Source of the DNA: Isoptericola sp044389085
Lineage (GTDB): Bacteria; Actinomycetota; Actinomycetes; Actinomycetales; Cellulomonadaceae
Direction: 5' to 3'
DNA length: 64,000 nt
Assembly (NCBI RefSeq): GCF_044389085.1
Contig: NZ_JBIRXP010000004.1
Location: forward strand, 186,001 to 250,000
The first letter of the stretch is position 1. Every line of letters starts with the position of its first letter. Both the position numbers and the translations under genes were made by a program. Shown here one piece after another: positions 53,619 to 62,515 of this stretch. Under the pieces are notes generated by a model. It saw only the letters and a list, made by a program, of their open reading frames with translations, was not told where the DNA came from and searched no databases.

Positions 53619-54296
53619 CTATGCCTCCGTGGCGCCGTCGCCCTCGAAGAGGTACGCGAGCGTGTGGGAGCGGTACGCCAGCACGTGGGCCCGGGCCAGC
53701 GCGGCGGCACGCTCCGGGTCCCCCGAGACGATCGCGTCCCGGAGCCGCTCGTGCTCCTGCACCACGACGTCGACGTCGAGGATCTGGCGGAACAGCCAGT
53801 GCAGGCGCCCCAGCAGGGGCTCGAGGATCCCCTGCAACAGCTCGTTGCCCGTGAGCACGATGATCTCGTCGTGGAACCGGGCGTTCGCCTCGTGGGCCGC
53901 GCCGACGTCGCCCGCCTCGATCGCGGCCCTGGCCTGGGCGAGCGTGCGGTCCAGGTCGTGCGGCGCGCCGGCCGCCACCTGCTCGGTCGCCTCGCGGACC
54001 GCGAGGACCTCGAGCGCCTCGCGGATGCCGAACAGGTTGACCACCTGGCGCCGGTCGAGCGTCGTCACGACGACGCCGCGGGACGGGAGGCTCTCCACCA
54101 GCCCCTCGCGCTGCAGCTCCCGCAGGGCCTCGCGGACCGGGTGCCGCGACGCGGCGAACTTCTCGGCGAGGTCACGCTCGACGAGCCGGTCGCCCGGCTG
54201 GAACCTGCCGTCGAAGATCCGGGCACGGATCTCGTCGCCGACGATCTCCCGCAGCGGCTTGTCGTTCCTGTACAACCGGCTCGACGACTGCTTCAT
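53619..54296 (-). CDS. GntR-family (FadR subgroup) regulator
   Basis: A 225-residue regulator. The winged HTH is LREIVGDEIRARIFDGRFQPGDRLVERDLAEKFAASRHPVREALRELQREGLVESLPSRGVVVT. The all-helical FCD ligand domain follows, with HEANARFHDEII and AHVLAYRSHTL holding the metal-binding histidine/aspartate positions. The start is ATG 54296. It stands first in the minus-strand cluster and probably controls the MFS, racemase, hydantoinase and isomerase genes through the paired palindromes downstream. Confidence 0.92.
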   Translation of the reverse strand: MKQSSSRLYRNDKPLREIVGDEIRARIFDGRFQPGDRLVERDLAEKFAASRHPVREALRELQREGLVESLPSRGVVVTTLDRRQVVNLFGIREALEVLAVREATEQVAAGAPHDLDRTLAQARAAIEAGDVGAAHEANARFHDEIIVLTGNELLQGILEPLLGRLHWLFRQILDVDVVVQEHERLRDAIVSGDPERAAALARAHVLAYRSHTLAYLFEGDGATEA

Positions 54297-54419
54297 CGAC
54301 CGACCAGCTCCGCTCTCGCACGCACGGTGATCGCGCCGGACGGCGCGGAACGACAGGCTAACCACACGGCCGCCGCTATCGTGTCACCGCTCGCCCCCTA
54401 CAACGATGCAGGAGTCTCC

Positions 54420-55964
54420 GTGCCCGACCCGTCCGCGACCTCGACCGTTCTCGCCCTCGACGCCGTCGTCGACATCGACGTCCCCGGCCCCACGATCAGC
54501 CGCCACCTGTACGGGCACTTCGCCGAGCACCTCGGCCGGTGCATCTACGAGGGCTTCTGGGTGGGCGAGGACTCCGACATCCCGAACGTCGGCGGCATCC
54601 GCACCGACGTGGTGGAGGCGCTCCGCGAGCTCGCCATCCCCAACCTGCGCTGGCCGGGCGGCTGCTTCGCCGACACGTACCACTGGCGCGACGGCGTGGG
54701 CCCGGCGGCCGACCGCCCCCGCATCGTCAACACGCACTGGGGCGACGTCGTCGAGGACAACTCCTTCGGCACGCACGAGTTCATGGCGCTGTGCGACCTG
54801 CTCGGCACGGCCCCGTACATCTCGGGGAACGTCGGCTCCGGCACGGTGCAGGAGACCGCGGACTGGGTCGAGTACCTGACGCGCGGCGACGACTCGCCGA
54901 TGGCGCGGCTGCGCCGGGAGCACGGTCGTGACGAGCCGTGGGGCGTGTCGTTCTTCGGCATCGGCAACGAGCCGTGGGGCTGCGGCGGCAACCTGCGCGC
55001 CGACCAGTTCGCGTCGCTCGCACGCCAGCACGCCACGTACGCGCGCGACCACGGCGGCAACCGCCTGGTGCGGGTCGCGGCGGGCGCCTCGGACGACGAC
55101 TACGCGTGGACCGAGACGCTCATGCAGCAGGTGGCGAAGCTCGGCGACGCGGAGCCGCGCGACCTGTGGCAGATGGTGTCGTTCCACTTCTACACGTTCG
55201 CCGGGACCTGGGGGGACAAGGGCGCCGCCACCGAGTTCACGCGCGACGAGTACTGGGCCACGATGCGCAAGGCGCTCGACGTGCGCCGCATCATCGCGGG
55301 CCACTCGGCCGTGATGGACGCCTACGACCCCGAGGCCAAGCTCGGCCTGGCCCTCGACGAGTGGGGCACCTGGTGGAACGTGGAGCCCGGCACCAACCCC
55401 GGGTTCCTGTACCAGCAGAACGCGATGCGCGACGCCCTCGTCGCGTCGGTGCACTTCGACGCCTTCCACGACCACGCCCGCCGCCTGCGCCTGGCGAACA
55501 TCGCCCAGACGGTCAACGTGCTCCAGTCGATGCTGCTCACCGACGGCGCGAAGATGATCAAGACGCCCACGTTCCACGCCTTCGCGATGAGCGCCGGCCA
55601 CCACGACGCGGCGAGCCTGCCGGTGCGCGAGCGGTCGCCGCGGGCCACGCACGACGTCGACGGCACCGCCGTCGGCACCGTGTCGGCGTCGGCGTCCACG
55701 AAGGACGGCGCGGTGCTGGTGTCGCTGACCAACCTCGACCCGGACGCCCCCGCCACCGTGCGCGTGGACCTGCGCGGGCGCTCGGTGAGCGACCCCGTCG
55801 CCACGGTGCTCGCCGCCGACGACCCGGCCGCGCACAACACCTTCGACGCGCCGGACGCCGTCGCGCCGCGCCCGCTCGACGGCGTGCGCCTGGAGGGCGG
55901 CGTCCTCACGGCGGAGCTGCCGCCCGCGGCGTTCGCGACGGTGCGCCTCTCGCTCGCGTCGTAG
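54420..55964 (+). CDS. GH51 alpha-L-arabinofuranosidase
   Basis: A 514-residue intracellular enzyme. ISRHLYGHFAEHLGRCIYEGFWVG, IPNLRWPGGCFADTYHWRDGVG, GIGNEPWGCGGN (acid/base Glu184), and LALDEWGTWWN (nucleophile Glu314) define GH51. The C-terminal beta sandwich completes it. It has no signal peptide, so it removes arabinose from imported oligosaccharides. GTG 54420 follows AGGAG. It is part of a pectin/arabinan group with the PL4 and GH43 genes downstream. Confidence 0.94.
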   Translation: MPDPSATSTVLALDAVVDIDVPGPTISRHLYGHFAEHLGRCIYEGFWVGEDSDIPNVGGIRTDVVEALRELAIPNLRWPGGCFADTYHWRDGVGPAADRPRIVNTHWGDVVEDNSFGTHEFMALCDLLGTAPYISGNVGSGTVQETADWVEYLTRGDDSPMARLRREHGRDEPWGVSFFGIGNEPWGCGGNLRADQFASLARQHATYARDHGGNRLVRVAAGASDDDYAWTETLMQQVAKLGDAEPRDLWQMVSFHFYTFAGTWGDKGAATEFTRDEYWATMRKALDVRRIIAGHSAVMDAYDPEAKLGLALDEWGTWWNVEPGTNPGFLYQQNAMRDALVASVHFDAFHDHARRLRLANIAQTVNVLQSMLLTDGAKMIKTPTFHAFAMSAGHHDAASLPVRERSPRATHDVDGTAVGTVSASASTKDGAVLVSLTNLDPDAPATVRVDLRGRSVSDPVATVLAADDPAAHNTFDAPDAVAPRPLDGVRLEGGVLTAELPPAAFATVRLSLAS

Positions 55965-55973
55965 GCCCGCGCG

Positions 55974-56030
55974 CCGACGTAGCGGTGCGTCGTCGTCCCG
56001 GTCCAGGACGGCGACGCACCGCTACGTCGG
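55974..56030. terminator. Hairpin terminator after the arabinofuranosidase gene
   Basis: Perfect 19-bp arms (55974-55992 and 56012-56030) with further inner pairing (CGTCC/GGACG). It begins 9 bp after the stop. Confidence 0.8.
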
Positions 56031-56040
56031 CCACTCACCT

Positions 56041-56064
56041 GACCATCATATGAGACACATGGTC
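56041..56064. promoter_or_regulatory. Possible operator upstream of the MFS gene
   Basis: An interrupted inverted repeat GACCAT/ATGGTC around a 12-nt AT-rich centre, 34 bp before the MFS start. Promoter or operator, weakly supported. Confidence 0.35.
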
Positions 56065-56097
56065 CCATTGACCGGACAGCGGGTGTAGACCTGGGCC

Positions 56098-57324
56098 ATG
56101 ACCACCACCGCCGTCGAGGGCACGGACACCGAGCACCGGTACTGGCGGCGCAACCTCGCCGTCGGCACGGCCGGGTCGTTCACCACCCTCGTGGCGATGA
56201 CCCTGCTGGTGCCGTTCCTGCCCGAGTACGTACGGCAGCTCGGCGTGGACGACCCGGCCGCCGTGGTGCGCTGGTCGGGCGTCGCGTACGGGGCCACGTT
56301 CCTCACCGCGGCGCTCACCGCGCCGCTGTGGGGGGCGCTCGGCGACCGGTTCGGCCGCAAGTCGATGCTGGTGCGCGCGAGCCTGGGCATGGCGGTCGCG
56401 ATGACCCTGCTGGGGTTCGTGCAGAGCGTCGAGCAGCTCGTCGCCGTGCGGCTCCTGGTGGGCCTGCTCGGCGGCTACTCCTCGGGCGCCACGATCCTCG
56501 TCGCGGCCCAGACGCCGAAGGGCCGCAGCGCCTGGGCGCTCGGGGTGCTGTCGTCCGGCATCCTGGCCGGCAACGTCGTCGGACCGCTGGTCGGCGGGTT
56601 CGTGCCCGCCTGGGTGGGGATCCGTCCGACGTTCGTCGCGTGCGGTGCGGTGATCTTTCTGGCGTTCCTCGCGACGACGTTCCTGCTGCGCGAGCCGCGG
56701 ACCGGGCCACCGCCGCCCCGGGTGGCCGCCCGACGCCGCGGCGTGTGGGCGCAGGTCCAGCGCCCGGGCGCCGTCGTGGCGCTCCTGGCGACGTCGAGCC
56801 TGCTGCTGTTCTCCACGATGTCGATCGAGCCGATCGTCACCGTCTACGTCGAGGACCTGGGGCAGCTCTCGCACGCGGCCGGCGTCGCGGGGATCCTCGT
56901 GGCGCTGACCGCGGTCGGCAGCGTCGTCGCGGCGCCCCGGGTCGGGCGGCTCGCCGACCGGGTCGGCCCCACCCGGGTGGTGGTCACGTGCCTCGCCGCG
57001 GCGGGTGTGCTGGCCCTCGCGCAGGCCCTCGTCACGAACGTCTGGCAGCTCGGCGTCCTGCGCGTGCTGCTCGGGCTCAGCCTCGGCGGCCTGCTGCCGT
57101 CGATCACGGCGGCCGTGCGCCACCTCGCCCCGCCCGACGCCGTCGGCAGGGTCCTCGGGCTCGGCGTCTCGGCGCAGTACGTGGGCCAGGTCGCCGGGCC
57201 GGTGCTCGGCGGGCTGGTGGCCGCGCAGGCGGGGGTGCGCGCCGTCTTCGTCGCCACCGCCGTCGTGCTGCTCGCGGCGGCCGCCCTGAACCTCGTGATG
57301 CTGCGCCGCGGCCCCGCGCTCTGA
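56098..57324 (+). CDS. MFS drug-efflux-type transporter
   Basis: A 408-residue 12-helix transporter of the DHA1 (MdtG/TetA-like) group. WRRNLAVGTAGSFTTLVAMTLLVPFLPEYVRQLG, WGALGDRFGRKSMLVRASLGMAVAMTLLGFV (loop motif A) and GVLSSGILAGNVVGPLVGG (motif C of proton antiporters) are clear. Export of a drug or metabolite by proton antiport is likely. ATG 56098. It lies between two pectin-degradation genes but has no obvious link with them. Confidence 0.9.
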   Translation: MTTTAVEGTDTEHRYWRRNLAVGTAGSFTTLVAMTLLVPFLPEYVRQLGVDDPAAVVRWSGVAYGATFLTAALTAPLWGALGDRFGRKSMLVRASLGMAVAMTLLGFVQSVEQLVAVRLLVGLLGGYSSGATILVAAQTPKGRSAWALGVLSSGILAGNVVGPLVGGFVPAWVGIRPTFVACGAVIFLAFLATTFLLREPRTGPPPPRVAARRRGVWAQVQRPGAVVALLATSSLLLFSTMSIEPIVTVYVEDLGQLSHAAGVAGILVALTAVGSVVAAPRVGRLADRVGPTRVVVTCLAAAGVLALAQALVTNVWQLGVLRVLLGLSLGGLLPSITAAVRHLAPPDAVGRVLGLGVSAQYVGQVAGPVLGGLVAAQAGVRAVFVATAVVLLAAAALNLVMLRRGPAL

Positions 57325-57388
57325 GTTCGGTCATCTGGTACGAGATCGGTCCACATCCGTACCGACTTCGTACCGGATGACCGACCTC
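57323..57388. terminator. 28-bp imperfect hairpin after the MFS gene
   Basis: Arms 57323-57350 and 57361-57388 pair with a few mismatches around a 10-nt loop. The left arm overlaps the last bases of the MFS gene's stop. A terminator, followed directly by an AT-richer promoter patch (57400-57445) for the lyase gene. Confidence 0.7.
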
Positions 57389-57451
57389 AAGCGTCCAGTC
57401 GTCGGATGAATCCTTCCAATCGGCGATTGAATCGTGCTAATTTCCCGTGGC

Positions 57452-60067
57452 ATGACCACATCGGCCGCAATGACGCGGCGCACGTTCGGGAAGCTGGCCG
57501 GGATCACCGCAACGGCGTTGCTGCCGTGGGCACAGGCGCCGCGCGCCGCCGCCTCGGGTCCGCCTGAGGTCGTCGAGTCGGCGACGCACGTCGTCGTCGA
57601 CAACGGGCTCGTGCGGCTCACGGTGGACAAGTCGAATGGTCGGACCACCTCGCTCGTCTACGACGGCGTGAACCTGGTCGGCCGCGGCAACTACGACATG
57701 AACACCGTCCGTGAGGGCGGGGGCCTGCCGCTCCCGCCGGCGGACAACCACCTCACCGTCCGGGTCGAGCAGGACTTCGTCGACGTCGCCTACCACCACA
57801 GCCCGTCGGGCGACATGCCCTGCTGGCTGGTCCGCCACCACGTCGTGCGTTCCGGCGAGGCGGGCATCCACCTCGCCTACAGCTACGACCACCCGGCCGC
57901 GCTGCACGGCTTCCGCACCGACCAGCACCGGTACGTCTTCTACACGGCCGGCGGCGTCTTCACGCACGCGTCGGTGGAGGACGACGCCGACGCCGTCCGG
58001 TGGCGCGAGTCCGCGGCCCGCATGCCCACCGGCGCCGAGATCTCGCGCGCCGAGATGGTGATGGACGCGACCTACGACCTCGAGGGCACCGGCTCCGCCT
58101 ACCCGCGCCGCTACTACACGAAGTACGACTGGGCCGTGTCCATGAAGGACCACAGCCTGCACGGGCTGTACGGCGGCGGCTTCGGCATGTGGGCGGCCCT
58201 GCCGAACCTCGAGGGGTTCAGCGGGGGCCCGGTGCGCCAGGACCTGATCCTGCACCAGACCGGCGACACCCCGGTGCTGCTCGTCGAGCCGCAGGCCACC
58301 CACTACGGCGCCCCGCCGGTGCGCGTCGCGGCCGGGCAGGCGTGGCAGAAGACGTACGGCCCGTACTTCGTCTACCTCAACCGGGGCGACGACCCGCGGG
58401 CGATGCGCCGGGACGCGGCCCGCCAGGCGCGGTTCGAGCGGCACGCGGAGTTCTACGACCGGCTCGCGATCGAGGGCTGGTCGCCCTCCACCGAGCGGTC
58501 CCGCGTGCGCGGCACCGTGCGGGTCCCGGGGGTGCCGAACCTCGACGGCGCCGTCGTGGTGCTGTCCGACAACGGCACGGCCATGCAGGACTCCGTGCTC
58601 GGGTACAACTACTGGGCGGACGTCGCCGAGGGCGGCCGCTTCGTCCTCGACCACGTGCGGCCCGGCACGTACCGCCTCACCGTCTACGGCGGCGGCCTGT
58701 GGGGCGAGTACGTGATCGACGACGTCGAGGTCGGCGCCGGCCAGGAGGTGACCCTCGGCCGCATGCTGTGGGAACCCACGAGCCACGGGCGCACGGTGTT
58801 CCAGCTCGGCACGCCCACGCGGGACTCCAGGGAGTTCCGCCACGGTCGCGAGTTCCGACGCTACGGCCTGTTCGAGTCGTTCCAGGACGACTTCCCCGAC
58901 GGGGTCACCTACACGGTCGGCAGGAGCGGTCCGCAGGACTGGAACTACCTCCAGTACCAGCGGTCGTACCCGGTGCAGGCGCCCGAGGGCACCGTGCTGC
59001 CGGAGGGCGCCGAGGGCGTCTGGCTGTTCGACTTCGGCACCGCGTCGAGCCCCGTCGCCGACGGGTACCAGCGGGTCGCCCAGAACACCCTCTACGCCGC
59101 GGGCGGCGGGTTCGGTCTCGACCGCTCCGTCGACTCCCGGGACCGCGGCGCCGACGGCGACCTCCAGCGGGACTTCGTCGTCGGGTCCGGCTACACGTTC
59201 TCGGTGGACCTCCCCGACGGCGTGTACGAGGTCACGGTGCTCTCGGGCGACGACATCGCGGCGAACAGGTCGACGGTGTCGTTCGCCGGCGGCGACCCCG
59301 TGGCCCTCGACTCGGGGCGCGGCGAGTACGCGGTGCACACCGCGGAGGTGACCGTCACCGGCGGCCGGCTCGACCTGCTGGCGGGCGGCGACGGCCGCCT
59401 CAACGCCGTCGAGATCCTGGCCGCGGACGCCGCGCTGCCGGTGCTGGGAAGCCTGACGGTCGACGGCGCGGACCTGGTGCCGGGCTTCAGCACGTTCCGC
59501 TCCGACTTCGCGGTCGACCTGCCGTGGGACCAGGAGTCGGTCACGGTCCGGGCCACCGGCCGGGGTGGGGCGCAGGTGACGATCGGGGGCGACGTCGTCC
59601 CCGAGGCCGGGCTCGCCGTGCCCCTGTCCGCGCAGCGCACCGTCCTCGAGGTCGGGGTGAGCGACGGCGAGGCGGCCACGACGTACCGGCTGCACGTCAC
59701 CCGGCAGGAGAGCCCGTGGCGCATCCTGTTCGACCTCGACCGCGCGCCGGCGGCGGCTGCGCAGGCCACCCTGACGATCGCACTGGCGGCGTGGGCCATG
59801 GGCTCCGCGCTGCCGGTGCCGCCCGAGGACAGCAACCTCACGATCACCGTCAACGGGGAGCCGTTCGTGTGGACCTTCGGGCCCGAGGACGCGAAGGGGG
59901 CCACGTACCGCAGCGCGCGCGGCGGGCGGAACTACACCCGCGAGATCACCTTCGACGCCGCGCTGCTCCGGCCCACCGGCAACGAGATCACGCTGCAGAT
60001 CAACGCCGGCGCCGAGCACCTGTGGAACGAGGCGGCCTACGACGCCATCCGGCTCGAGATCGGCTGA
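57452..60067 (+). CDS. PL4-type rhamnogalacturonan lyase with nested extra domains
   Basis: An 871-residue exported enzyme. A Tat-like signal (MTRRTFGKLAGITATALLPWAQ) precedes the PL4 beta-sandwich catalytic domain (YYTKYDWAVSMKDHSLHGLYGG is characteristic). An Fn3-like domain follows at about 345-430 (RGTVRVPGVPNLDGAVVVLSDN). The third, carbohydrate-binding-like domain begins at about 435 (MLWEPTSHGRTVFQLGTPTRDSREF) but is interrupted. Residues 510-750 hold a foreign insertion: a domain of the type found at the N-terminus of rhamnogalacturonan esterases/lyases (FDFGTASSPVADGYQRV) and a cadherin-like beta sandwich. The third domain then resumes (PWRILFDLDRAPAAAAQATL). It cleaves the rhamnogalacturonan I backbone of pectin. 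Confidence 0.85.
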   Translation: MTTSAAMTRRTFGKLAGITATALLPWAQAPRAAASGPPEVVESATHVVVDNGLVRLTVDKSNGRTTSLVYDGVNLVGRGNYDMNTVREGGGLPLPPADNHLTVRVEQDFVDVAYHHSPSGDMPCWLVRHHVVRSGEAGIHLAYSYDHPAALHGFRTDQHRYVFYTAGGVFTHASVEDDADAVRWRESAARMPTGAEISRAEMVMDATYDLEGTGSAYPRRYYTKYDWAVSMKDHSLHGLYGGGFGMWAALPNLEGFSGGPVRQDLILHQTGDTPVLLVEPQATHYGAPPVRVAAGQAWQKTYGPYFVYLNRGDDPRAMRRDAARQARFERHAEFYDRLAIEGWSPSTERSRVRGTVRVPGVPNLDGAVVVLSDNGTAMQDSVLGYNYWADVAEGGRFVLDHVRPGTYRLTVYGGGLWGEYVIDDVEVGAGQEVTLGRMLWEPTSHGRTVFQLGTPTRDSREFRHGREFRRYGLFESFQDDFPDGVTYTVGRSGPQDWNYLQYQRSYPVQAPEGTVLPEGAEGVWLFDFGTASSPVADGYQRVAQNTLYAAGGGFGLDRSVDSRDRGADGDLQRDFVVGSGYTFSVDLPDGVYEVTVLSGDDIAANRSTVSFAGGDPVALDSGRGEYAVHTAEVTVTGGRLDLLAGGDGRLNAVEILAADAALPVLGSLTVDGADLVPGFSTFRSDFAVDLPWDQESVTVRATGRGGAQVTIGGDVVPEAGLAVPLSAQRTVLEVGVSDGEAATTYRLHVTRQESPWRILFDLDRAPAAAAQATLTIALAAWAMGSALPVPPEDSNLTITVNGEPFVWTFGPEDAKGATYRSARGGRNYTREITFDAALLRPTGNEITLQINAGAEHLWNEAAYDAIRLEIG

Positions 60068-60071
60068 TCGG

Positions 60072-60117
60072 GACGGGCCCGGCCTCCGGTCACGCGGACC
60101 GGGGGCCGGGCCCCGTC
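60072..60117. terminator. Bidirectional terminator
   Basis: A near-perfect 20-bp GC-rich inverted repeat (60072-60091/60097-60117) between the convergent lyase and copper ATPase genes. Confidence 0.8.
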
Positions 60118-60122
60118 GTGCC

Positions 60123-62288
60123 TCAGCGGCCCAGCACGTCCCGCGTCGCGACGTCGGGCCGCAGGTCGAGCCGGCGGAGGAGCTGGGCGTTGAGCGCCAC
60201 CACCACCGTCGACAGCGACATCAACAGCGCGCCGACGGACATCGGCAGCACGAACCCGACCGGCGCGAGCACGCCCGCCGCCAGCGGCACCGACAGCAGG
60301 TTGTAGCCCGCCGCCCACCACAGGTTCTGCGTCATCTTGCGGTAGCTCGCCCGCGACAGCTCGATCACGGACAGCACGGACCGGGGGTCGTCGCTGGCGA
60401 GGATGACCCCCGCCGACGCGATGGCGACGTCCGTGCCGGCGCCGATGGCGATACCGACGTCCGCCTGCGCGAGCGCCGGGGCGTCGTTGACGCCGTCACC
60501 GACCATCGCGACCCGCCTCCCCTCGGCCTGCAGCTCCGCGACCCGGGCCGCCTTGTCCTCGGGCCGCACGCCCGCGAAGAACCGGTCGACGCCGAGGTCG
60601 TCCGCCACGGACCGCGCCACGGCCTCCGCGTCGCCGGTGATCATCACGACCTGCACGCCCCGCCGGTGCAGCGCCTCGACCGCCTCGGCGGACTCCGGCC
60701 GCACCTCGTCCGCGAGCTTCAGCCCGCCGACGACGACGCCGTCGCGCAGCACGTGCAGGATGATCGCACCGTCGGCGCGCCACGCCTCGGCCTGCGGGAC
60801 CTCGCCGGAGTGCAGCTCCCCGAGCTGCTCCTCGAGCAGCCGCGGCCCTCCGACGCGCAGCTCGTGCCCGTCGACGGTCGCGACGACGCCGACGGCGGGC
60901 GACGACGAGAAGTCGGTCGCGCGCGGGACGTCGAGCCCGCGCTCCCCGGCCGCCCGGACGATCGCCCGGGCCAGCGGGTGCTCGCTGTCCGCCTCGGCGG
61001 ACGCGGCGAGAACGAGGACCGTGTCGGCGTCCACGTCGCCGACCGCCGCGACGTCCGCGACCGTCGGCTCGCCCTTGGTCAGCGTGCCGGTCTTGTCGAA
61101 GAGGACGGCGTCGACGGTGCGCATGCTCTCGAGCGCCAGGCGGTCCTTGACGAGGACCCCGCCGCGGGCGGCACGCTCGGTCGCGATGGAGACCACCAGC
61201 GGGATGGCGAGGCCCAGCGCGTGGGGGCAGGCGATCACGAGGACGGTGATAGTCCGGACGACGGCGTCGTCCGGCAGGCCGAGCGCGGTCCAGGCGATCG
61301 CCGTCACGACCGCGGCGCCCAGCGCGAACCAGAACAGCCAGCCCGCCGCGCGGTCGGCGAGCCGCTGGGCCCGCGACGACGACGCCTGCGCCTCCGCGAC
61401 CAGGCGCTGGATACCGGCGAGCGCCGTGTCGTCGCCGGTCGCGGTGACCTCGACCCGCAGGGCGGAGTCGGTCGCGACGGTGCCGGCGGTGACGGCGTCA
61501 CCCGGCTCGCGGGCCACCGTGCGCGACTCGCCGGTGACCATCGACTCGTCCATCTCCGCGCGGCCGTCCACCACGCGCCCGTCCGCGGGGACGCTGCCGC
61601 CGGGGCGGACGAGGACGACGTCGCCCACGCGCAGGTCCGACGGCGCGACGGTCACGACCTGATCGCCCTCGACCCGCTCGGCCTCGTCGGGCAGCAGCGC
61701 GGCCAGCGAGTCCAGCGCCGAGGTGGTCTGCGCCAGGGACCGCATCTCGATCCAGTGCCCCAGCAGCATGATGACGACCAGCAGGGCGAGCTCCCACCAG
61801 AAGTCGAGCTGGTGGTCGAGCACGCCGAGGCTGGCGCCCAGCGACGCGACGAACGCGACCGTGATCGCCAGGCCGATGAGCAGCATCATCCCGGGCTTGC
61901 GCGCCTTGAGCTCCGACACCGCCCCCGTGAGGAACGGCCGGCCGCCCCACACGTAGATCACCGTGCCGAGCACCGGCGAGACCCAGTCGACCCACGCCGC
62001 GGCGGGGAGCTCGTACCCGAGCACCATCGCGAACATCGGCGACAGCGCGACGGTCGGCACCGCCAGCACCAGCATGATCCAGAACAGCCGCCGGAACTGG
62101 CCCACGTGATCGGCGTGATCAGCATGGCCCGCATGACCTGCGTGCCCACCATGGCCGGCCATGTCGTGACCGGCCATGTCGTGACCGGCGTGGGCCGTCA
62201 TGTCGTGCGCGTCGTGCTCGTGCTCCAGGACGGGCGCGCCGTCGGGGCGCCGGTGCCCCGCGTGCTGGTCGTGAGAGGAGTGGTCCAC
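60123..62288 (-). CDS. copB: CopB-type copper-translocating P-type ATPase
   Basis: A 721-residue heavy-metal P-type ATPase. The N-terminus is an unstructured His/Met/Asp-rich stretch (about 60 residues, many His-Asp-Met and GHAGHAGH runs) instead of the usual CxxC domain. The actuator motif MVTGES, the membrane metal site VIACPHALG (CPH, not CPC), the phosphorylation loop DKTGTLTKGEP, the HP motif in SEHPLARAIV, and GDGVNDAPAL are all visible. CPH and a His-rich tail are marks of CopB (P1B-3), which exports copper. GTG 62288 follows AAGG. Expression is probably copper-regulated, given the palindrome 44 bp upstream. Confidence 0.92.
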   Translation of the reverse strand: MDHSSHDQHAGHRRPDGAPVLEHEHDAHDMTAHAGHDMAGHDMAGHGGHAGHAGHADHADHVGQFRRLFWIMLVLAVPTVALSPMFAMVLGYELPAAAWVDWVSPVLGTVIYVWGGRPFLTGAVSELKARKPGMMLLIGLAITVAFVASLGASLGVLDHQLDFWWELALLVVIMLLGHWIEMRSLAQTTSALDSLAALLPDEAERVEGDQVVTVAPSDLRVGDVVLVRPGGSVPADGRVVDGRAEMDESMVTGESRTVAREPGDAVTAGTVATDSALRVEVTATGDDTALAGIQRLVAEAQASSSRAQRLADRAAGWLFWFALGAAVVTAIAWTALGLPDDAVVRTITVLVIACPHALGLAIPLVVSIATERAARGGVLVKDRLALESMRTVDAVLFDKTGTLTKGEPTVADVAAVGDVDADTVLVLAASAEADSEHPLARAIVRAAGERGLDVPRATDFSSSPAVGVVATVDGHELRVGGPRLLEEQLGELHSGEVPQAEAWRADGAIILHVLRDGVVVGGLKLADEVRPESAEAVEALHRRGVQVVMITGDAEAVARSVADDLGVDRFFAGVRPEDKAARVAELQAEGRRVAMVGDGVNDAPALAQADVGIAIGAGTDVAIASAGVILASDDPRSVLSVIELSRASYRKMTQNLWWAAGYNLLSVPLAAGVLAPVGFVLPMSVGALLMSLSTVVVALNAQLLRRLDLRPDVATRDVLGR

Positions 62289-62331
62289 AGCTCGATCCTT
62301 GCCTCGAACGGTCGGTGTCGCGAGAGATCGC

Positions 62332-62348
62332 ATACCCCACTGGGGTAT
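62332..62348. promoter_or_regulatory. CsoR-like copper operator upstream of copB
   Basis: ATACCCCACTGGGGTAT is an 8-bp perfect inverted repeat with a 1-nt centre, matching the GC-tract pattern of CsoR operators. A second, weaker TACCCCCACCCCGTA lies at 62370-62384. Both are in the 227-bp region shared with the divergent GH43 gene. Confidence 0.65.
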
Positions 62349-62515
62349 CTCTCACTCCCCGGAACGTTATACCCCCACCCCGTATTTCGCGACCTCTGGC
62401 GCACCCGCCCCGCCCCGCGGGCCGCACCGCGATCCCTTGCGAGACTTCTACAACGATGGAAACATTCCCGGGGCACGCGATCGCTCACTGAGGACCCTCG
62501 ACGAAGAGGAGCACC

